Positions 15,326-24,616 of a DNA stretch of 64,000 nt are shown in pieces. Each line of letters starts with the position of its first letter. The first letter of the stretch is position 1. Location of the stretch: assembly GCF_943192905.1 (NCBI RefSeq), contig NZ_CALPCC010000012.1, positions 1-64,000 of the forward strand, written 5' to 3'. The position numbers were made by a program, and so were the translations under genes. Origin of the DNA: Adlercreutzia murintestinalis (GTDB lineage Bacteria > Actinomycetota > Coriobacteriia > Coriobacteriales > Eggerthellaceae). The notes below the pieces were generated by a model. The model did not search any database, was not told the DNA's origin, and saw nothing but the letters and a program-made list of their open reading frames with translations.

Positions 15326-16465
15326 CTACTCGGCCGAGACGGCCTCGTCCGTCTCATCAAGCGCACCTGCGTCGCCCTCCGCTGCGTCGCCCTCCGCTGC
15401 GGCGTCATCCGCTGCGGCGTCATCCGCAGCTGGCAGCGACACCTCGATGAAGTAGGTCAGCCCCGCTGGCGCATCGTTGACCACCACGGTGGCACCATCA
15501 AGATAGTCAGCCATGAACTCCTGATACGCCTTCGTCTTGTTCTCGCTGGTGATCTGCGAGCGCACATACGACACGATGGTCGCCGGGATGCCCTCCAGCG
15601 AATCAAGCTGCGCTAAGCTCTCGTCGGTCTGCTGGATGAACGCCAGCACCTCTTCATCGGTAGCCTCGTAGATCTCTGCGCCCATGGCCTCTTTCATCTT
15701 GGCGATGCCCGCATCGATCAGGTCGACCAGCTCCTGCGCGCTCTTGAGGTTGTCCTGGGCCTCGGTCTGCGCTGCATCTATTTTGGCCTGCAGCTCGTCT
15801 TTCTGCTCTTGACTGGCATCCTCAGGAAGCGCCTGCTGCTCTTCCTGCAACGCCGTCAGCTCGTCAGAGGTGGCCGCCGAACTCAGCATCTGCGACGTGA
15901 TCTGATTCACCAGATCCTCCAGTTCGCTGCTGCCGGTGGCAAGGTAATACAGCTTGCGATTCAACAGGCTGATGCGCTGCGACTCGCGCACGTCGTATTC
16001 GGTCTGGCCGGTCTGCTTCAAGTAGATGCGCCACGATGACTCGTTGCCGTACTGCTCTTTCAGGTCGGCAACGGCTTTGTCCACCTCTTCATCGGTCACC
16101 TCGATACCGTTGGCAGCGGCAGCCTGACGGATCTCTTCGTTGCTCACGTATTGATCGATGATCTGGTTGCGCAGCTCTTCGGGAGTGATCTGGCTCTGCT
16201 CTAGATACGACTTCCACGACTCGTCGTCGGTCATGCCGAATGCCTCGCGTCGGGAATCAACGTAGGCCGTCACTGCCTTCTCTCCCAGCTCAACGCCGTT
16301 CACTGTGGCAGCCACGCCCTCGGAAGTGTCATAGACATCATAGACAGCCCGCACGGTGTCGCTGGGCGCCTCGATCTGAGTCTCTTGCTGCTGGCAACCG
16401 CTCAGCGCGAACAGGGACAGTGATGCGGCCAGGGTGGCGCACACGACGAACTTGGTCTTCTTCAT
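15326..16465 (-). CDS. SurA_N/PrsA-like foldase lipoprotein
   Basis: A 379-aa lipoprotein: signal peptide with lipobox LSGC, then a SurA_N-type helical domain (VATVNGVELGEKAVTAYVDSRRE...ELRNQIIDQYV..EEIRQAAAANGIEVTDEEVDKAVADLK). No parvulin catalytic domain is recognisable; the middle is a long Glu/Gln-rich helical stretch, so chaperone rather than isomerase action is likely outside the membrane. The C-terminus is an Asp/Ala tail encoded by 15-bp repeats. It starts the minus-strand run that includes tatBC, with a TATAAT-like -10 at 16533-16528. Confidence 0.75.
   Translation of the reverse strand: MKKTKFVVCATLAASLSLFALSGCQQQETQIEAPSDTVRAVYDVYDTSEGVAATVNGVELGEKAVTAYVDSRREAFGMTDDESWKSYLEQSQITPEELRNQIIDQYVSNEEIRQAAAANGIEVTDEEVDKAVADLKEQYGNESSWRIYLKQTGQTEYDVRESQRISLLNRKLYYLATGSSELEDLVNQITSQMLSSAATSDELTALQEEQQALPEDASQEQKDELQAKIDAAQTEAQDNLKSAQELVDLIDAGIAKMKEAMGAEIYEATDEEVLAFIQQTDESLAQLDSLEGIPATIVSYVRSQITSENKTKAYQEFMADYLDGATVVVNDAPAGLTYFIEVSLPAADDAAADDAAAEGDAAEGDAGALDETDEAVSAE
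15371..15430 (-). repeat. Four 15-bp tandem repeats
   Basis: Four units of 15 bp (GTCGCCCTCCGCTGC twice, then GGCGTCATCCGCTGC and GGCGTCATCCGCAGC) inside the lipoprotein gene encode its Ala/Asp tail in steps of five residues. Such repeats can change copy number by slippage without shifting the frame. Confidence 0.85.
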
Positions 16466-16684
16466 CCGATACCTCTCTATTCACCATATCGCCAAAGCGA
16501 GATACTCTCGCGAATGCACATCCGCTCATTATACATGCACCGCACGAGCACGCGCGGCTGAACAGGAGAACTACATCCTGCCCAGCGGCAGCGCGCCCGC
16601 AGGTTCGCCGGGCAGTTCTCTTGCGCTCTTCCCGTTCTCTCTTGTGGTCTTCCTGTTATGAGGGGCCAGATTCGACGCAACCAT

Positions 16685-16714
16685 GTTGACGCAAGAGTTG
16701 CATGCTCAGTACCA
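16685..16714 (+). promoter_or_regulatory. Candidate promoter of the DUF3320 gene
   Basis: TTGACG (16685-16690), 18-bp spacer, TACCAT (16709-16714), 34 bp before the GTG start. Confidence 0.35.
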
Positions 16715-16747
16715 TGAACGCGTACCGCGTACGGCAAAGGAGCACCT

Positions 16748-17656
16748 GTGGCTGATCGATTTGAAGTAGCAGAGTTGGAAGATGTAGCAGAACTGCTTGA
16801 GCTGGTTGAAGAGGGCGCTGGCAAGATCGTGGTCACCATGGGTGGCGCCGAGCGGTTCGTCGTGATGACCGCCGAGCGCTATCGCGCGCTGTCTGACGGC
16901 TACAACAAGGAGCGCGAGCGCGCCCGCGAAGCGAGCGCAGCCCTTGAAGAGGCGCAGGCCACCATCCAGCGCATGAAAGAGAACGCAGCCGCCGCCAACT
17001 GCGAAGCGGCCGGTGCCGCTGCATCAGAGACCGCCCCGAGCGTGAGCGCACGCCAACCGGTCGCATCCGGAAGCGCGCTCAACTGCTCTTCCGATGCTGG
17101 CAAGCCCTACCGCGTTGCCGATCTGCCCTACACGCCCATCGATTCGGACGATTACCAGCGCAGCTCCTACCAAGACGCCATCACCGACCGCATGCGCCGC
17201 GTCATCGATGCGGAAGCGCCGGTGGAAAAGCAGCGCCTGTTCAACACCGTGCGCGCCAGCTTCGGCATCAAGCGCAGCGGGCGCGACATCCAGGCGCACA
17301 ACGATTGGCTGTTCGGGCGCAACATCAACGCGAAGCAGACCGAATTCAACGATGCCACCTTCGTCTGGCGCGGCGATCAAAACCCTGAGACGTACGATAC
17401 GTTCCGCGTAGCCGATGGCGAATCAAGCCGCCAGATCACCGAGATCTGCTACCAAGAACTCAAAGCGGCCATCGTGGAGGCGCTCAGCTGCTCCGAGCGG
17501 CTCTCGCGCGATGAGCTCATCGAAGTTGCCATGCGGCTTCTCGGCTACAAGCGCAAGACCGCGCGCGTGCGCGAGGTGCTGGGCACGGCCATTCAGCAGG
17601 CCTCCGACGAGGGAGCCATCCGCATCTTCACCGATGGGACGTTCCGGGTCGCCTAG
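16748..17656 (+). CDS. Phd-like N-terminus joined to DUF3320 domain
   Basis: A 302-aa protein with three parts. Residues 1-60 resemble a Phd/antitoxin-type fold (GKIVVTMGGAERFVVMTAERYRAL). Residues 60-130 are a coiled coil and Ala/Ser linker. Residues 140-215 match DUF3320 (PVEKQRLFNTVRASFGIKR..RDIQ..NDWLFGRN), a domain otherwise found at the C-terminus of large DUF4011-type helicases. The end (SRDELIEVAMRLLGYKRKTARVREVL) is a winged-helix-like segment. Here DUF3320 stands without a helicase. GTG start. Its 3' end overlaps the convergent menG by 29 bp. Function unknown; DNA-related by domain company. Confidence 0.7.
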   Translation: MADRFEVAELEDVAELLELVEEGAGKIVVTMGGAERFVVMTAERYRALSDGYNKERERAREASAALEEAQATIQRMKENAAAANCEAAGAAASETAPSVSARQPVASGSALNCSSDAGKPYRVADLPYTPIDSDDYQRSSYQDAITDRMRRVIDAEAPVEKQRLFNTVRASFGIKRSGRDIQAHNDWLFGRNINAKQTEFNDATFVWRGDQNPETYDTFRVADGESSRQITEICYQELKAAIVEALSCSERLSRDELIEVAMRLLGYKRKTARVREVLGTAIQQASDEGAIRIFTDGTFRVA

Positions 17657-18386
17657 CCACGTGCACCGCTGCTACCCCGCCGGTGCAGTTGCGCCATTCC
17701 ACATCAACGAACCCCGCTTCGCGCATCAAGCGCGCCAGACCAGCTTGGTCGGGAAACGCGCGAATGGAATCGGCTAGGTAGACGAACCCCGCGCGGTCGC
17801 CCGTGATCAAGCCTCCCCACAGCGGAATCATGTGCTTCAAGTAGAAACCGTAGAGCCCACGCCATGCCGGATTGGGCGGTGTGGAGAAATCAAGGCACAC
17901 CAGGTGCCCTTCAGGTTTCAGCACGCGAAGCATCTCGGCAAGGGCGCGCGGACGGTTCGGCATGTTGCGAATACCGTAAGCCACCGTCACAACGTCGAAG
18001 CGAGCATCCTCGAACGGGAGCTCGTGCGCATCAGCCACCTGAAAGCTCATGGACACATCGCCCGAACGGCCTTCTGCATGATGCGCCCGCGCCACCTCCA
18101 ACATCTCGGGCACCAGATCGGTGCAGACGATGGAAGCCGGGCGCTTGCGCTGCGCCATGGTGAAGGAGACCTCGCCGGTACCGCCCGCCACATCCAGAAC
18201 GTGGCTCTCAGAGCTGATGGGCGCCATCTTCGCCATCGTGCGCAGCCACAGCTTGTAGGCGCCGAAGCTGCTGATGGCATTGAAGCGCTCGTAGCGCGGG
18301 GCGATATGCGCGAAGATGCCCTTGACGCGCTCGCTCGATATCTCCGCAGGCGCTGCCGCGCCGGTAGCCGTGTCGATCGTTGTCAT
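17628..18386 (-). CDS. menG: Demethylmenaquinone methyltransferase
   Basis: A 252-aa UbiE/MenG-family SAM methyltransferase: VKGIFAHIAPRYERFN at the N-terminus, SAM motif LDVAGGTGEVSF, DAHELPFEDARFDVVTVAYGIRNMPNRPRALAEMLRVLKPEG and the C-terminal FPDQAGLARLMREAGF. It makes menaquinone from demethylmenaquinone, fitting anaerobic respiration. Start overlaps the antiporter stop as ATGA, so the two are coupled. Confidence 0.88.
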   Translation of the reverse strand: MTTIDTATGAAAPAEISSERVKGIFAHIAPRYERFNAISSFGAYKLWLRTMAKMAPISSESHVLDVAGGTGEVSFTMAQRKRPASIVCTDLVPEMLEVARAHHAEGRSGDVSMSFQVADAHELPFEDARFDVVTVAYGIRNMPNRPRALAEMLRVLKPEGHLVCLDFSTPPNPAWRGLYGFYLKHMIPLWGGLITGDRAGFVYLADSIRAFPDQAGLARLMREAGFVDVEWRNCTGGVAAVHVARRPGTSHR

Positions 18387-20428
18387 AAGGTGTCATCCAA
18401 ATCCATCATCATGAGCGATACGTTATCGCGCATCGTACGAGCCTCCTGGCGGTTGATGCGTTCTTCCTCGTACATCTTTTGTATCTGTTCGAGCTCCATA
18501 TAGTATGCCATGCGGCGGATATCGTCCGATTCGTCGGCTATCTTGATGGAGGTGGTCACGCTCGTGCGGCTGCTGGTCAACGCCGAGATGCTTGCCTCGT
18601 ATTCCATGATCAGCTTACTGGCGTCTTCGGTGGCCACGTTGCCCTCCGCCATCTCAGCCCGCAGAATATCGACCACATACCGTGCCGTATCCTCTTGAAG
18701 ACGCCGCATTTTCTCGCCCATATCGGTCAGCTGCGAATCGGGAAGCTGTCGAATGAGCGCAAGGCGCGTGCGCACCAGCAGAATGCGCAAGTGGCTCAAG
18801 AATCGCCGTAGATCGAAGCGATGCCCCGAGCGGTGCTCGGTCAAGCGCTCCATGCGCTCAAGGCGCCCGAGGAACTCATAGCCTACGTCATGGTCCACGA
18901 TCCCCTGCTCGATCATGGTCATGGTGCGCTCCTGTTCCCAGGTGAGCGCTTGCAGGCGCAGCTCGGTGAAGGGCCCATCGTCCTGGTCGCTCATGTCCTT
19001 CGCGGCAGCAAGGCGGTCCTGGTACGCACGGATCACCACTCGCGTCGAGCGGCGGTTCGCGCGCGTCTGCTGCGCGGTCAGCTCTTCTATCACCGTGCGC
19101 AGGATATCCGAGAGCACCTCGAAGTAGTTCTGGCGCGCATCGATCTCGGACTGCTTGCGCTCGCGCTTGGGCGCCACCAGCGGCACCACGAACGTGGCCA
19201 GCAAGAGCGTGATCAAGATGACGCCGCAACCGATGAAGATGATCAGGTTGCGCTCGGGAAAGCGCTGTCCGGTTGCCATGAAGATGGGAATGGTGAAGAG
19301 GATGGACAGCGTGATGGTGCCCTTCGCGCCACACAGCGTGACGATCAGCGCATCGCGCACACTTTGGGAGCCGAACTGCTTCTTCTCGCCGCCGTTGTGC
19401 CCCGGATGGCGCGCGTGCCACCATTCCATGCACAGGCACCAGATGAAGCGCACGCCTACCAGAATGCCCGTGATCAGGAAGATGTACCCGATCAGGGTGA
19501 AATTGCTGACGGTTTGATCCGACCAGGCGTATCGCATGCTCGCAGGTAGCTGGGTGCCCAGCAGGATGAACACGATCCCGTTCAGCGCGAAGGAGAGCAC
19601 CTGCCACACATTGCTCGATACGATGTTCATGCGCGCGATGGACGGGCTTGACGTGCGCGGCGCCACCACGTTGAGCAGCCCGGCTACCACCACCGCGATG
19701 ATGCCAGAAACATGGAGCGCCTGCGCGAGCAGGTACACGATGAACGGCACGCACAGCTCATAGAGCACGTGGAAGGTGGCATTCTCAACGCCCAGGTCGC
19801 GTATCTTGCGCAGGATCAGATTGAAGGCGTATCCCAACACGGCGCCCGCCACCAAGCCGCCGAAGAACTCGATCAAAAAATCGATGCCCGCCTCGGCTAC
19901 ATTAAAGGTGCCCGTGACCGCAGCGCCGAGCGCGAACTGGAACATCACGATGCCTGAAGCATCGTTGAGCAGCAATTCCCCGCGAAGGATGCCCCATTGC
20001 CGCTCGGGGATGGATATCTGCTTGGAAAGCGAGGTCACCGCAACGGCGTCGGTGGGTCCCAGAGCCGCTCCCAGCGCGAGCGCCGCGGCCACCGATATGG
20101 AGGGCACCAGGCTGTGCAGCGCGATGCCGATGATGACCGCCGTGACCACCACCAGCCCGATGGCCAGCGCCAGAATGGGCCCTTTGTTGATCCAAAGCGC
20201 TAATCGGTCCGCGTTCTTCGCCTCGATGTAGAGCAGAGGTGCGATGAACAGCACGAGGAAGAGATCGGGTTCCAACTCAACGGTGATGGTCGAACTGGCG
20301 AAGATGGCGATGACAACGCCCAGGCCGATCTGGATCAGCGGCAAGCTGACCCGCGGTACGATCTGGTCGATGACCGCAGACAGCAGCACGCCCAGCGTGA
20401 GGAATAGTACGAGCGTCAGCGTCTCCAT
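18383..20428 (-). CDS. CPA1-type Na+/H+ antiporter
   Basis: A 681-aa protein. Residues 1-400 hold about twelve membrane segments with family motifs ALGPTDAVAVTSL and LLLNDASGIVMFQF (the ND ion site of electroneutral CPA1 exchangers) and a late GAKGTITLSILFTIP. Residues 420-681 are a long cytoplasmic helical tail rich in Arg/Glu, larger than in the shortest NhaP proteins and likely regulatory. It should exchange Na+ or K+ for H+. The NYN gene stop lies 30 bp upstream. Confidence 0.85.
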   Translation of the reverse strand: METLTLVLFLTLGVLLSAVIDQIVPRVSLPLIQIGLGVVIAIFASSTITVELEPDLFLVLFIAPLLYIEAKNADRLALWINKGPILALAIGLVVVTAVIIGIALHSLVPSISVAAALALGAALGPTDAVAVTSLSKQISIPERQWGILRGELLLNDASGIVMFQFALGAAVTGTFNVAEAGIDFLIEFFGGLVAGAVLGYAFNLILRKIRDLGVENATFHVLYELCVPFIVYLLAQALHVSGIIAVVVAGLLNVVAPRTSSPSIARMNIVSSNVWQVLSFALNGIVFILLGTQLPASMRYAWSDQTVSNFTLIGYIFLITGILVGVRFIWCLCMEWWHARHPGHNGGEKKQFGSQSVRDALIVTLCGAKGTITLSILFTIPIFMATGQRFPERNLIIFIGCGVILITLLLATFVVPLVAPKRERKQSEIDARQNYFEVLSDILRTVIEELTAQQTRANRRSTRVVIRAYQDRLAAAKDMSDQDDGPFTELRLQALTWEQERTMTMIEQGIVDHDVGYEFLGRLERMERLTEHRSGHRFDLRRFLSHLRILLVRTRLALIRQLPDSQLTDMGEKMRRLQEDTARYVVDILRAEMAEGNVATEDASKLIMEYEASISALTSSRTSVTTSIKIADESDDIRRMAYYMELEQIQKMYEEERINRQEARTMRDNVSLMMMDLDDTL

Positions 20429-20457
20429 CTGGCACTGCTCCCTTCCCGATCGCTGCG

Positions 20458-21582
20458 CTACTGCGCGAGGCGGACGTTCGTCTGGCGGCCTTCCTTGGTC
20501 ATCTCGAAATCACCGATGCTCGCAACATATTGGCGCATTTGCGCGAACCCCAGATCGCGCACCTTGAAGTCTTTGAATCGCTCGCGCACGGCATCGCTGA
20601 TGCGCTGCATGGCGATACCGTCAGCGCCCGCATCGCGCACCAGTGCGTAGATGTAGCTTTGCGGCGTCTCGCCCGCTTGCTGCTTGCGCGGTGAGGGAGC
20701 AGAGGGCTTCTCTTCCGCTCTGCGCTCGGCCTTCGCCGCATCCTCGTGCTGATCAGATGCCTCATCGGACCCTGCTGCAACCTTGCGACTTCGGCGGCGT
20801 CTGCTTCGCTTACGACCGCCCTCGCCGCTTGCGGCAGCATCTTCATCGGCGCCTTCCCGGCCTCCCTCAGCATGATCAACGCTCTCCACCAGCTCAACGG
20901 TGACGTTGCTGTGGTCCTTGGTGATCTTCACGCGCTCGAACTCGTCAAGCAGCTTGCTCAGCAGATTGGTGCCGTAATTGCGCACGTCGAAATCGGGGTA
21001 GCGCTTGAGCATGCGGCTGCCCACCTCGCCGAGCCCGGTCGCCTTGCCGTTGTTCAGGTTCTCGGTGATGATATCCACCACCGCCTGCTCAACATCCTGC
21101 TTGCGCATGGCGCCACCGTTCTTCGCGCGGTTGCCCGCGAGAAGTTCTAGATTGGTGAACACGTCGCACGCGCGGCGGAAGGGCACCGGGGTCTTCTTCT
21201 CCCCCATGCCGATCACATACATGCCGCTCTCTCGCAGCCGACTAGCGAGGCGCGTGAAGTCGGAATCGCTCGACACGATGCAGAAGCCATCCAGGTTGCC
21301 CCCGTAGAGCAGGTCCATCGCATCGATGATCATGGCCGAATCGGTGGCATTCTTGCCTTGGGTGTAACCGAACTGCTGAATGGGCGTCAGCGAGTTCTCC
21401 AGCAGCGCATCCTTCCATTTGGAATGGAGCGTCAGCGTCCAGTCACCATAGATGCGCTTGACGGTCACCGTGCCGTATTTCGACAACTCATCGAGAATGG
21501 ATTTCAGATAACGCGACGAGACGTTGTCGGCGTCGATCAGCAGGGCGAAGCGATTATCATCGCTCGATGGCTTTCGTTCCAT
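20458..21582 (-). CDS. NYN-domain nuclease-like protein with two OST-HTH domains
   Basis: A 374-aa protein. Residues 10-150 are a LabA-type NYN domain (FALLIDADNVS, TDSAMIIDAMDLL, CIVSSDSDFTRLASRLRE) whose aspartates form the PIN-like metal site. Residues 158-235 and about 300-374 are OST-HTH/LOTUS domains (DVEQAVVDIITEN...; SYIYALVRDAG...DLGFAQMRQYV), joined by a basic Arg/Lys linker (KRSRRRRSRK) that suits RNA binding. Likely an RNA-directed nuclease or RNA-binding regulator. Target unknown. Confidence 0.85.
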   Translation of the reverse strand: MERKPSSDDNRFALLIDADNVSSRYLKSILDELSKYGTVTVKRIYGDWTLTLHSKWKDALLENSLTPIQQFGYTQGKNATDSAMIIDAMDLLYGGNLDGFCIVSSDSDFTRLASRLRESGMYVIGMGEKKTPVPFRRACDVFTNLELLAGNRAKNGGAMRKQDVEQAVVDIITENLNNGKATGLGEVGSRMLKRYPDFDVRNYGTNLLSKLLDEFERVKITKDHSNVTVELVESVDHAEGGREGADEDAAASGEGGRKRSRRRRSRKVAAGSDEASDQHEDAAKAERRAEEKPSAPSPRKQQAGETPQSYIYALVRDAGADGIAMQRISDAVRERFKDFKVRDLGFAQMRQYVASIGDFEMTKEGRQTNVRLAQ

Positions 21583-21632
21583 GCAGGCTCCTTGTGTGTT
21601 TTTGAGTGCGTATGCCGCGCTTCAATGATAGC

Positions 21633-21656
21633 AAAAGGCCGCCCGCAGGCGGCCTT
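21633..21656 (-). terminator. Terminator after rplA
   Basis: On the minus strand AAGGCCGCC-TGCG-GGCGGCCTT followed by TTGC: a 9-bp GC-rich stem with a short T run, 25 bp beyond the rplA stop. Confidence 0.75.
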
Positions 21657-21680
21657 CACAATTCATGCGGTAGAGGTGCG

Positions 21681-22391
21681 CTACTCAGCGTCTTCGCTGT
21701 ACGCGCGCTGCACCGAGGCGTCAACGCGCACGCCCGGGCTCATAGTGGAGGACACCGCGATGCTCTTCACGTATTTGCCCTTCGCCGCTGCAGGCTTCAT
21801 GCGCAGGATCTCGTCATAGACAGCACCGTAGTTCTCCGCCAGCGCCTCCGGTGTGAAGCTGGCCTTGCCCAGCACCACATGCACGATGCCGAAACGGTCA
21901 GCGCGATACTCCACACGGCCGCCCTTGAGTTCGTTGATGGCCTTGGCAACATCGGTGGTGACCGTGCCCAGCTTGGGGTTAGGCATCAGACCACGGGGGC
22001 CCAGCACCTTACCCAGCTTGCCAACCTTGCCCATCTGATCGGGCGTGGCAACCGCAGCGTCGAAGTTGAACTCGCCACGGTTGATCTGCTCGGTGAGCTC
22101 GTCGGTGCCCACGATATCGGCACCGGCCTCTTCGGCAGCCTTGGCAGCATCGCCCTCGGCGAACACAGCCACGCGCACCGTTTTGCCAGAGCCGTTGGGC
22201 AGGCTGACAGTGCCCCTCAACTGCTGGTCGGCCTGACGCGTGTCAATGCCCAGACGGAAATCGGCGGTCACCGTTTCATCGAAGTTGGCGTTGCTGATCT
22301 CCTTGATCACCTTCATGGCCTCAAGGGGGGCTACCTCGCCTTCGGGAACCTTCGCCGTATCTGCTAGATACTTCTTGCTCTTCTTCGCCAT
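21681..22391 (-). CDS. rplA: Ribosomal protein L1
   Basis: A 236-aa L1 protein ([64 protein letters not shown]). Structural protein of the L1 stalk of the 50S subunit and, in other bacteria, repressor of the L11-L1 operon through the mRNA leader. It follows rplK after a 166-bp spacer, longer than usual. Confidence 0.96.
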   Translation of the reverse strand: MAKKSKKYLADTAKVPEGEVAPLEAMKVIKEISNANFDETVTADFRLGIDTRQADQQLRGTVSLPNGSGKTVRVAVFAEGDAAKAAEEAGADIVGTDELTEQINRGEFNFDAAVATPDQMGKVGKLGKVLGPRGLMPNPKLGTVTTDVAKAINELKGGRVEYRADRFGIVHVVLGKASFTPEALAENYGAVYDEILRMKPAAAKGKYVKSIAVSSTMSPGVRVDASVQRAYSEDAE

Positions 22392-22557
22392 GGTACTCTC
22401 CTTCGTGGTCGTGACGGGAGCAAAAAACTCCCTTCCACTGTCATATGCGCAAGGCCGTCTGGCCTCACCTTGCCGTATGCGGTGCTTCGCACCATCCTTG
22501 CAGAAGCGCTCTGCGCTCTACTCCGTAAAGCTGCGCCATCGCGCTCTGCACTGCGCG

Positions 22558-23076
22558 CTATGCAGCTGCGCCGTCGCCCTCGTCAACCGACTCGCCCTTG
22601 AGCAGAGCAGCCAGCTTACGGGTGACCTCGTACTTCTTCTTCATCTCGCGGCCTTCAATGCGCACGCCCATGGAGCGCGCCGTGCCCGCGATGATCTCTT
22701 TCGCCGCGTCGATGTCGTTGGCGTTCAGGTCGGGCATCTTGATCTCGGCGATCTCGGTCAGCTGCGCATCGGTCAGCGTGCCAACGTTTTGAAGCTGCGG
22801 AATGCCCGCGCCGCTCTGGATGCCCAGCTTCTCTTTGATGAGCACCGCAGCCGGCGGCGTCTTGCAGATGAACGTGAACGACTTGTCCTCGTACACGGTG
22901 ATCTCGACGGGGATGATGGTGCCCGCCTGGTCCTGCGTCTGCGCGTTGAACGCTTGGCAGAACTGCATGATGTTGACACCCTGTGCGCCCAGTGCCGGAC
23001 CGACCGGAGGTGCTGGATTCGCTTGACCTGCCGGGATCTGAAGCTTGATGAAGCCTGTTGCTTTCTTGTCAGCCAT
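22558..23076 (-). CDS. rplK: Ribosomal protein L11, C-terminally extended
   Basis: A 172-aa L11 ([56 protein letters not shown]). The usual protein ends near residue 141; here about 30 extra residues (charged, then acidic GESVDEGDG) follow. L11 forms the GTPase-associated centre with 23S rRNA. Gene order nusG-rplK-rplA is the standard one. Confidence 0.95.
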   Translation of the reverse strand: MADKKATGFIKLQIPAGQANPAPPVGPALGAQGVNIMQFCQAFNAQTQDQAGTIIPVEITVYEDKSFTFICKTPPAAVLIKEKLGIQSGAGIPQLQNVGTLTDAQLTEIAEIKMPDLNANDIDAAKEIIAGTARSMGVRIEGREMKKKYEVTRKLAALLKGESVDEGDGAAA

Positions 23077-23173
23077 CTTGTTTCCTTACGTTGTTGGTTC
23101 GTCTTACCTCTATAGCATGCGCGGCCGCGAGAAGCCCCTGTCCACGAGGGCACGGCTGCGCGGGATATTCATC

Positions 23174-23704
23174 TTAAATGCGCGCCACCTGATCGAACGT
23201 GAGCTCCACCGGCGTTTCGCGTCCGAAGATGGACACCATCACGCGGACCTTGCCCGCATCCGGCATCACCTCGGCGACGATGCCATCGAAGTCCTTCAGC
23301 GGACCATCGGTCACGTGCACCGACTGGCCTTCTTCCAGCGTCGTCGACGTGCGCTTCGGGGTCTCGATAGACGTGCGCTTCATGATCTTGTTGTACTCGT
23401 CGCGCGTGAGCGGGCTGGGATTGCCTTGGCTTCCCACGAACCCGGTTACGCCCGGCGTATTGCGAACGGCCGCCCAACTGCGGTCATCCATCTCCATCTT
23501 CACCAGGACATACCCGGGGAAAACCTTCTTCTCCGTCTCCTTACGACGACCCCCGTCGCGAATCTCAGCAACGCGCTCCGTCGGGATCTCGATCTTGAAG
23601 ACGTTGTTCTCAAGACCCATCGTCTCGATGCGGGTCTCAAGATTGCTCTTCACCTTGTTCTCATATCCGGAATAGGTGTGAAGGACGTACCATTTCTTCG
23701 CCAT
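23174..23704 (-). CDS. nusG: Transcription elongation factor NusG
   Basis: A 176-aa NusG: N-terminal NGN domain (WYVLHTYSGYENKVKSNLE, RKVFPGYVLVKMEM, VRNTPGVTGFVG) and C-terminal KOW domain (EGQSVHVTDGPLKDFDGIVAEV). Couples RNA polymerase to Rho or the ribosome. Starts 3 bp after the secE stop. Confidence 0.96.
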   Translation of the reverse strand: MAKKWYVLHTYSGYENKVKSNLETRIETMGLENNVFKIEIPTERVAEIRDGGRRKETEKKVFPGYVLVKMEMDDRSWAAVRNTPGVTGFVGSQGNPSPLTRDEYNKIMKRTSIETPKRTSTTLEEGQSVHVTDGPLKDFDGIVAEVMPDAGKVRVMVSIFGRETPVELTFDQVARI

Positions 23705-23707
23705 GCT

Positions 23708-24406
23708 CTACCCCTCCGAACCGTTTTCAGCACCCGCATCTCCCTCGGAAGAGGCGGTATCGGCTTGGGCAGTATCGGTTGCATCAGCCGCCGTGTCAGC
23801 GGCAGCATCAGCGCCGCCATCGACCAGAGCCGCATCGGCTGTCGCGGCATCATCGGTGACCGGTTCCTCAGATGTGGTTGCGTCATCGGCAACCGTGCCA
23901 TCCGTGCTGGAGTCGGTGGTTTGAAGGCCGACATTGCCGTCGGTGTCCGCGCTCTCGGTCTCAGCAGCAGGTTGCTCCACTTCGATGCTCGAAACGCCAA
24001 TGAGAGCCGGGGTGATGATGAAGTTGTCAAGAATGGCAACATAGATGCCGAAGAACAGCAATGCCGCCACCACAACGCCCGTCCACTGGCCCACGTCCTT
24101 CTTGGAAGGCCAGGTGACGCGCTTGAGCTCGCCCTTCACATCGCGAAGGAACTGGAAGCGCTTCTTCTTCGGCTTCGCTTTCTCCGACTTCTTAGCATCA
24201 GAACCTTTTGCCTCGGCCTTCGCAGGGGCATCCTCTTTGGTCTTCTTCAGAAGGCCGCTCTTCTTTTCCGCCTCAGCGTCGCCAGCAGCATCGGTCGTGC
24301 TCGCCGATGATTCCTCTGCCTCGACCGCTTCCAACTCGCGGTCGGCCTTGCGGGCCTGGCGAGCGGCAGATGCCTTTGCCTTCTGGGTCTTCGATCTCTT
24401 AGCCAT
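23708..24406 (-). CDS. secE: Preprotein translocase subunit SecE with long tails
   Basis: The SecE core is residues 83-138 (FLRDVKGELKRVTWPSKKDV then one membrane helix), the essential clamp of SecYEG. The protein is 232 aa instead of the usual 60-130. An N-terminal 82-residue Lys/Ala/Glu-rich arm lies in the cytoplasm and a 94-residue Asp/Ala/Thr-rich acidic tail would be outside the membrane. Start set at the ATG at 24406 (AKRSKTQ); the longer upstream frame runs into tRNA-Trp and is not used. Confidence 0.9.
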   Translation of the reverse strand: MAKRSKTQKAKASAARQARKADRELEAVEAEESSASTTDAAGDAEAEKKSGLLKKTKEDAPAKAEAKGSDAKKSEKAKPKKKRFQFLRDVKGELKRVTWPSKKDVGQWTGVVVAALLFFGIYVAILDNFIITPALIGVSSIEVEQPAAETESADTDGNVGLQTTDSSTDGTVADDATTSEEPVTDDAATADAALVDGGADAAADTAADATDTAQADTASSEGDAGAENGSEG

Positions 24407-24511
24407 GTGTTCCTCTGCTACGCTTCTCTTATCGCCGGAGCGCTCGGAACCGCGTGTCCGAGCCTTCTTATAACGCCAAACAAGCAGCCCGGGGCTGCTC
24501 GTGATGCAAGC

Positions 24512-24588
24512 TGGCAGGCCAGGAGGGACTCGAACCCCCAACATGCGGTTTTGGAGACCGCCGCTCTACCAATTGGAGCTACTGGCCT
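24512..24588 (-). tRNA. tRNA-Trp (CCA)
   Basis: Cloverleaf with acceptor AGGCCAG/CTGGCCT, anticodon stem-loop GCGGT-CTCCAAA-ACCGC (anticodon CCA), T arm GGGGG-TTCGAGT-CCCTC and encoded CCA end. Located between rpmG and secE, its usual place. Confidence 0.97.
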
Positions 24589-24616
24589 ATTGCCTGTCTA
24601 CAAAAAATCCTGATGC

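Noticed and set aside
22392-22557. rplK-rplA spacer as a riboswitch
   Set aside because: Only a weak GGGAG/CTCCC stem is visible; an L1 autoregulatory site is expected upstream of rplK instead and cannot be identified with confidence.
24407-24544. N-terminal extension of the secE frame
   Set aside because: It overlaps tRNA-Trp and has no RBS; ATG at 24406 begins a typical Lys-rich arm.
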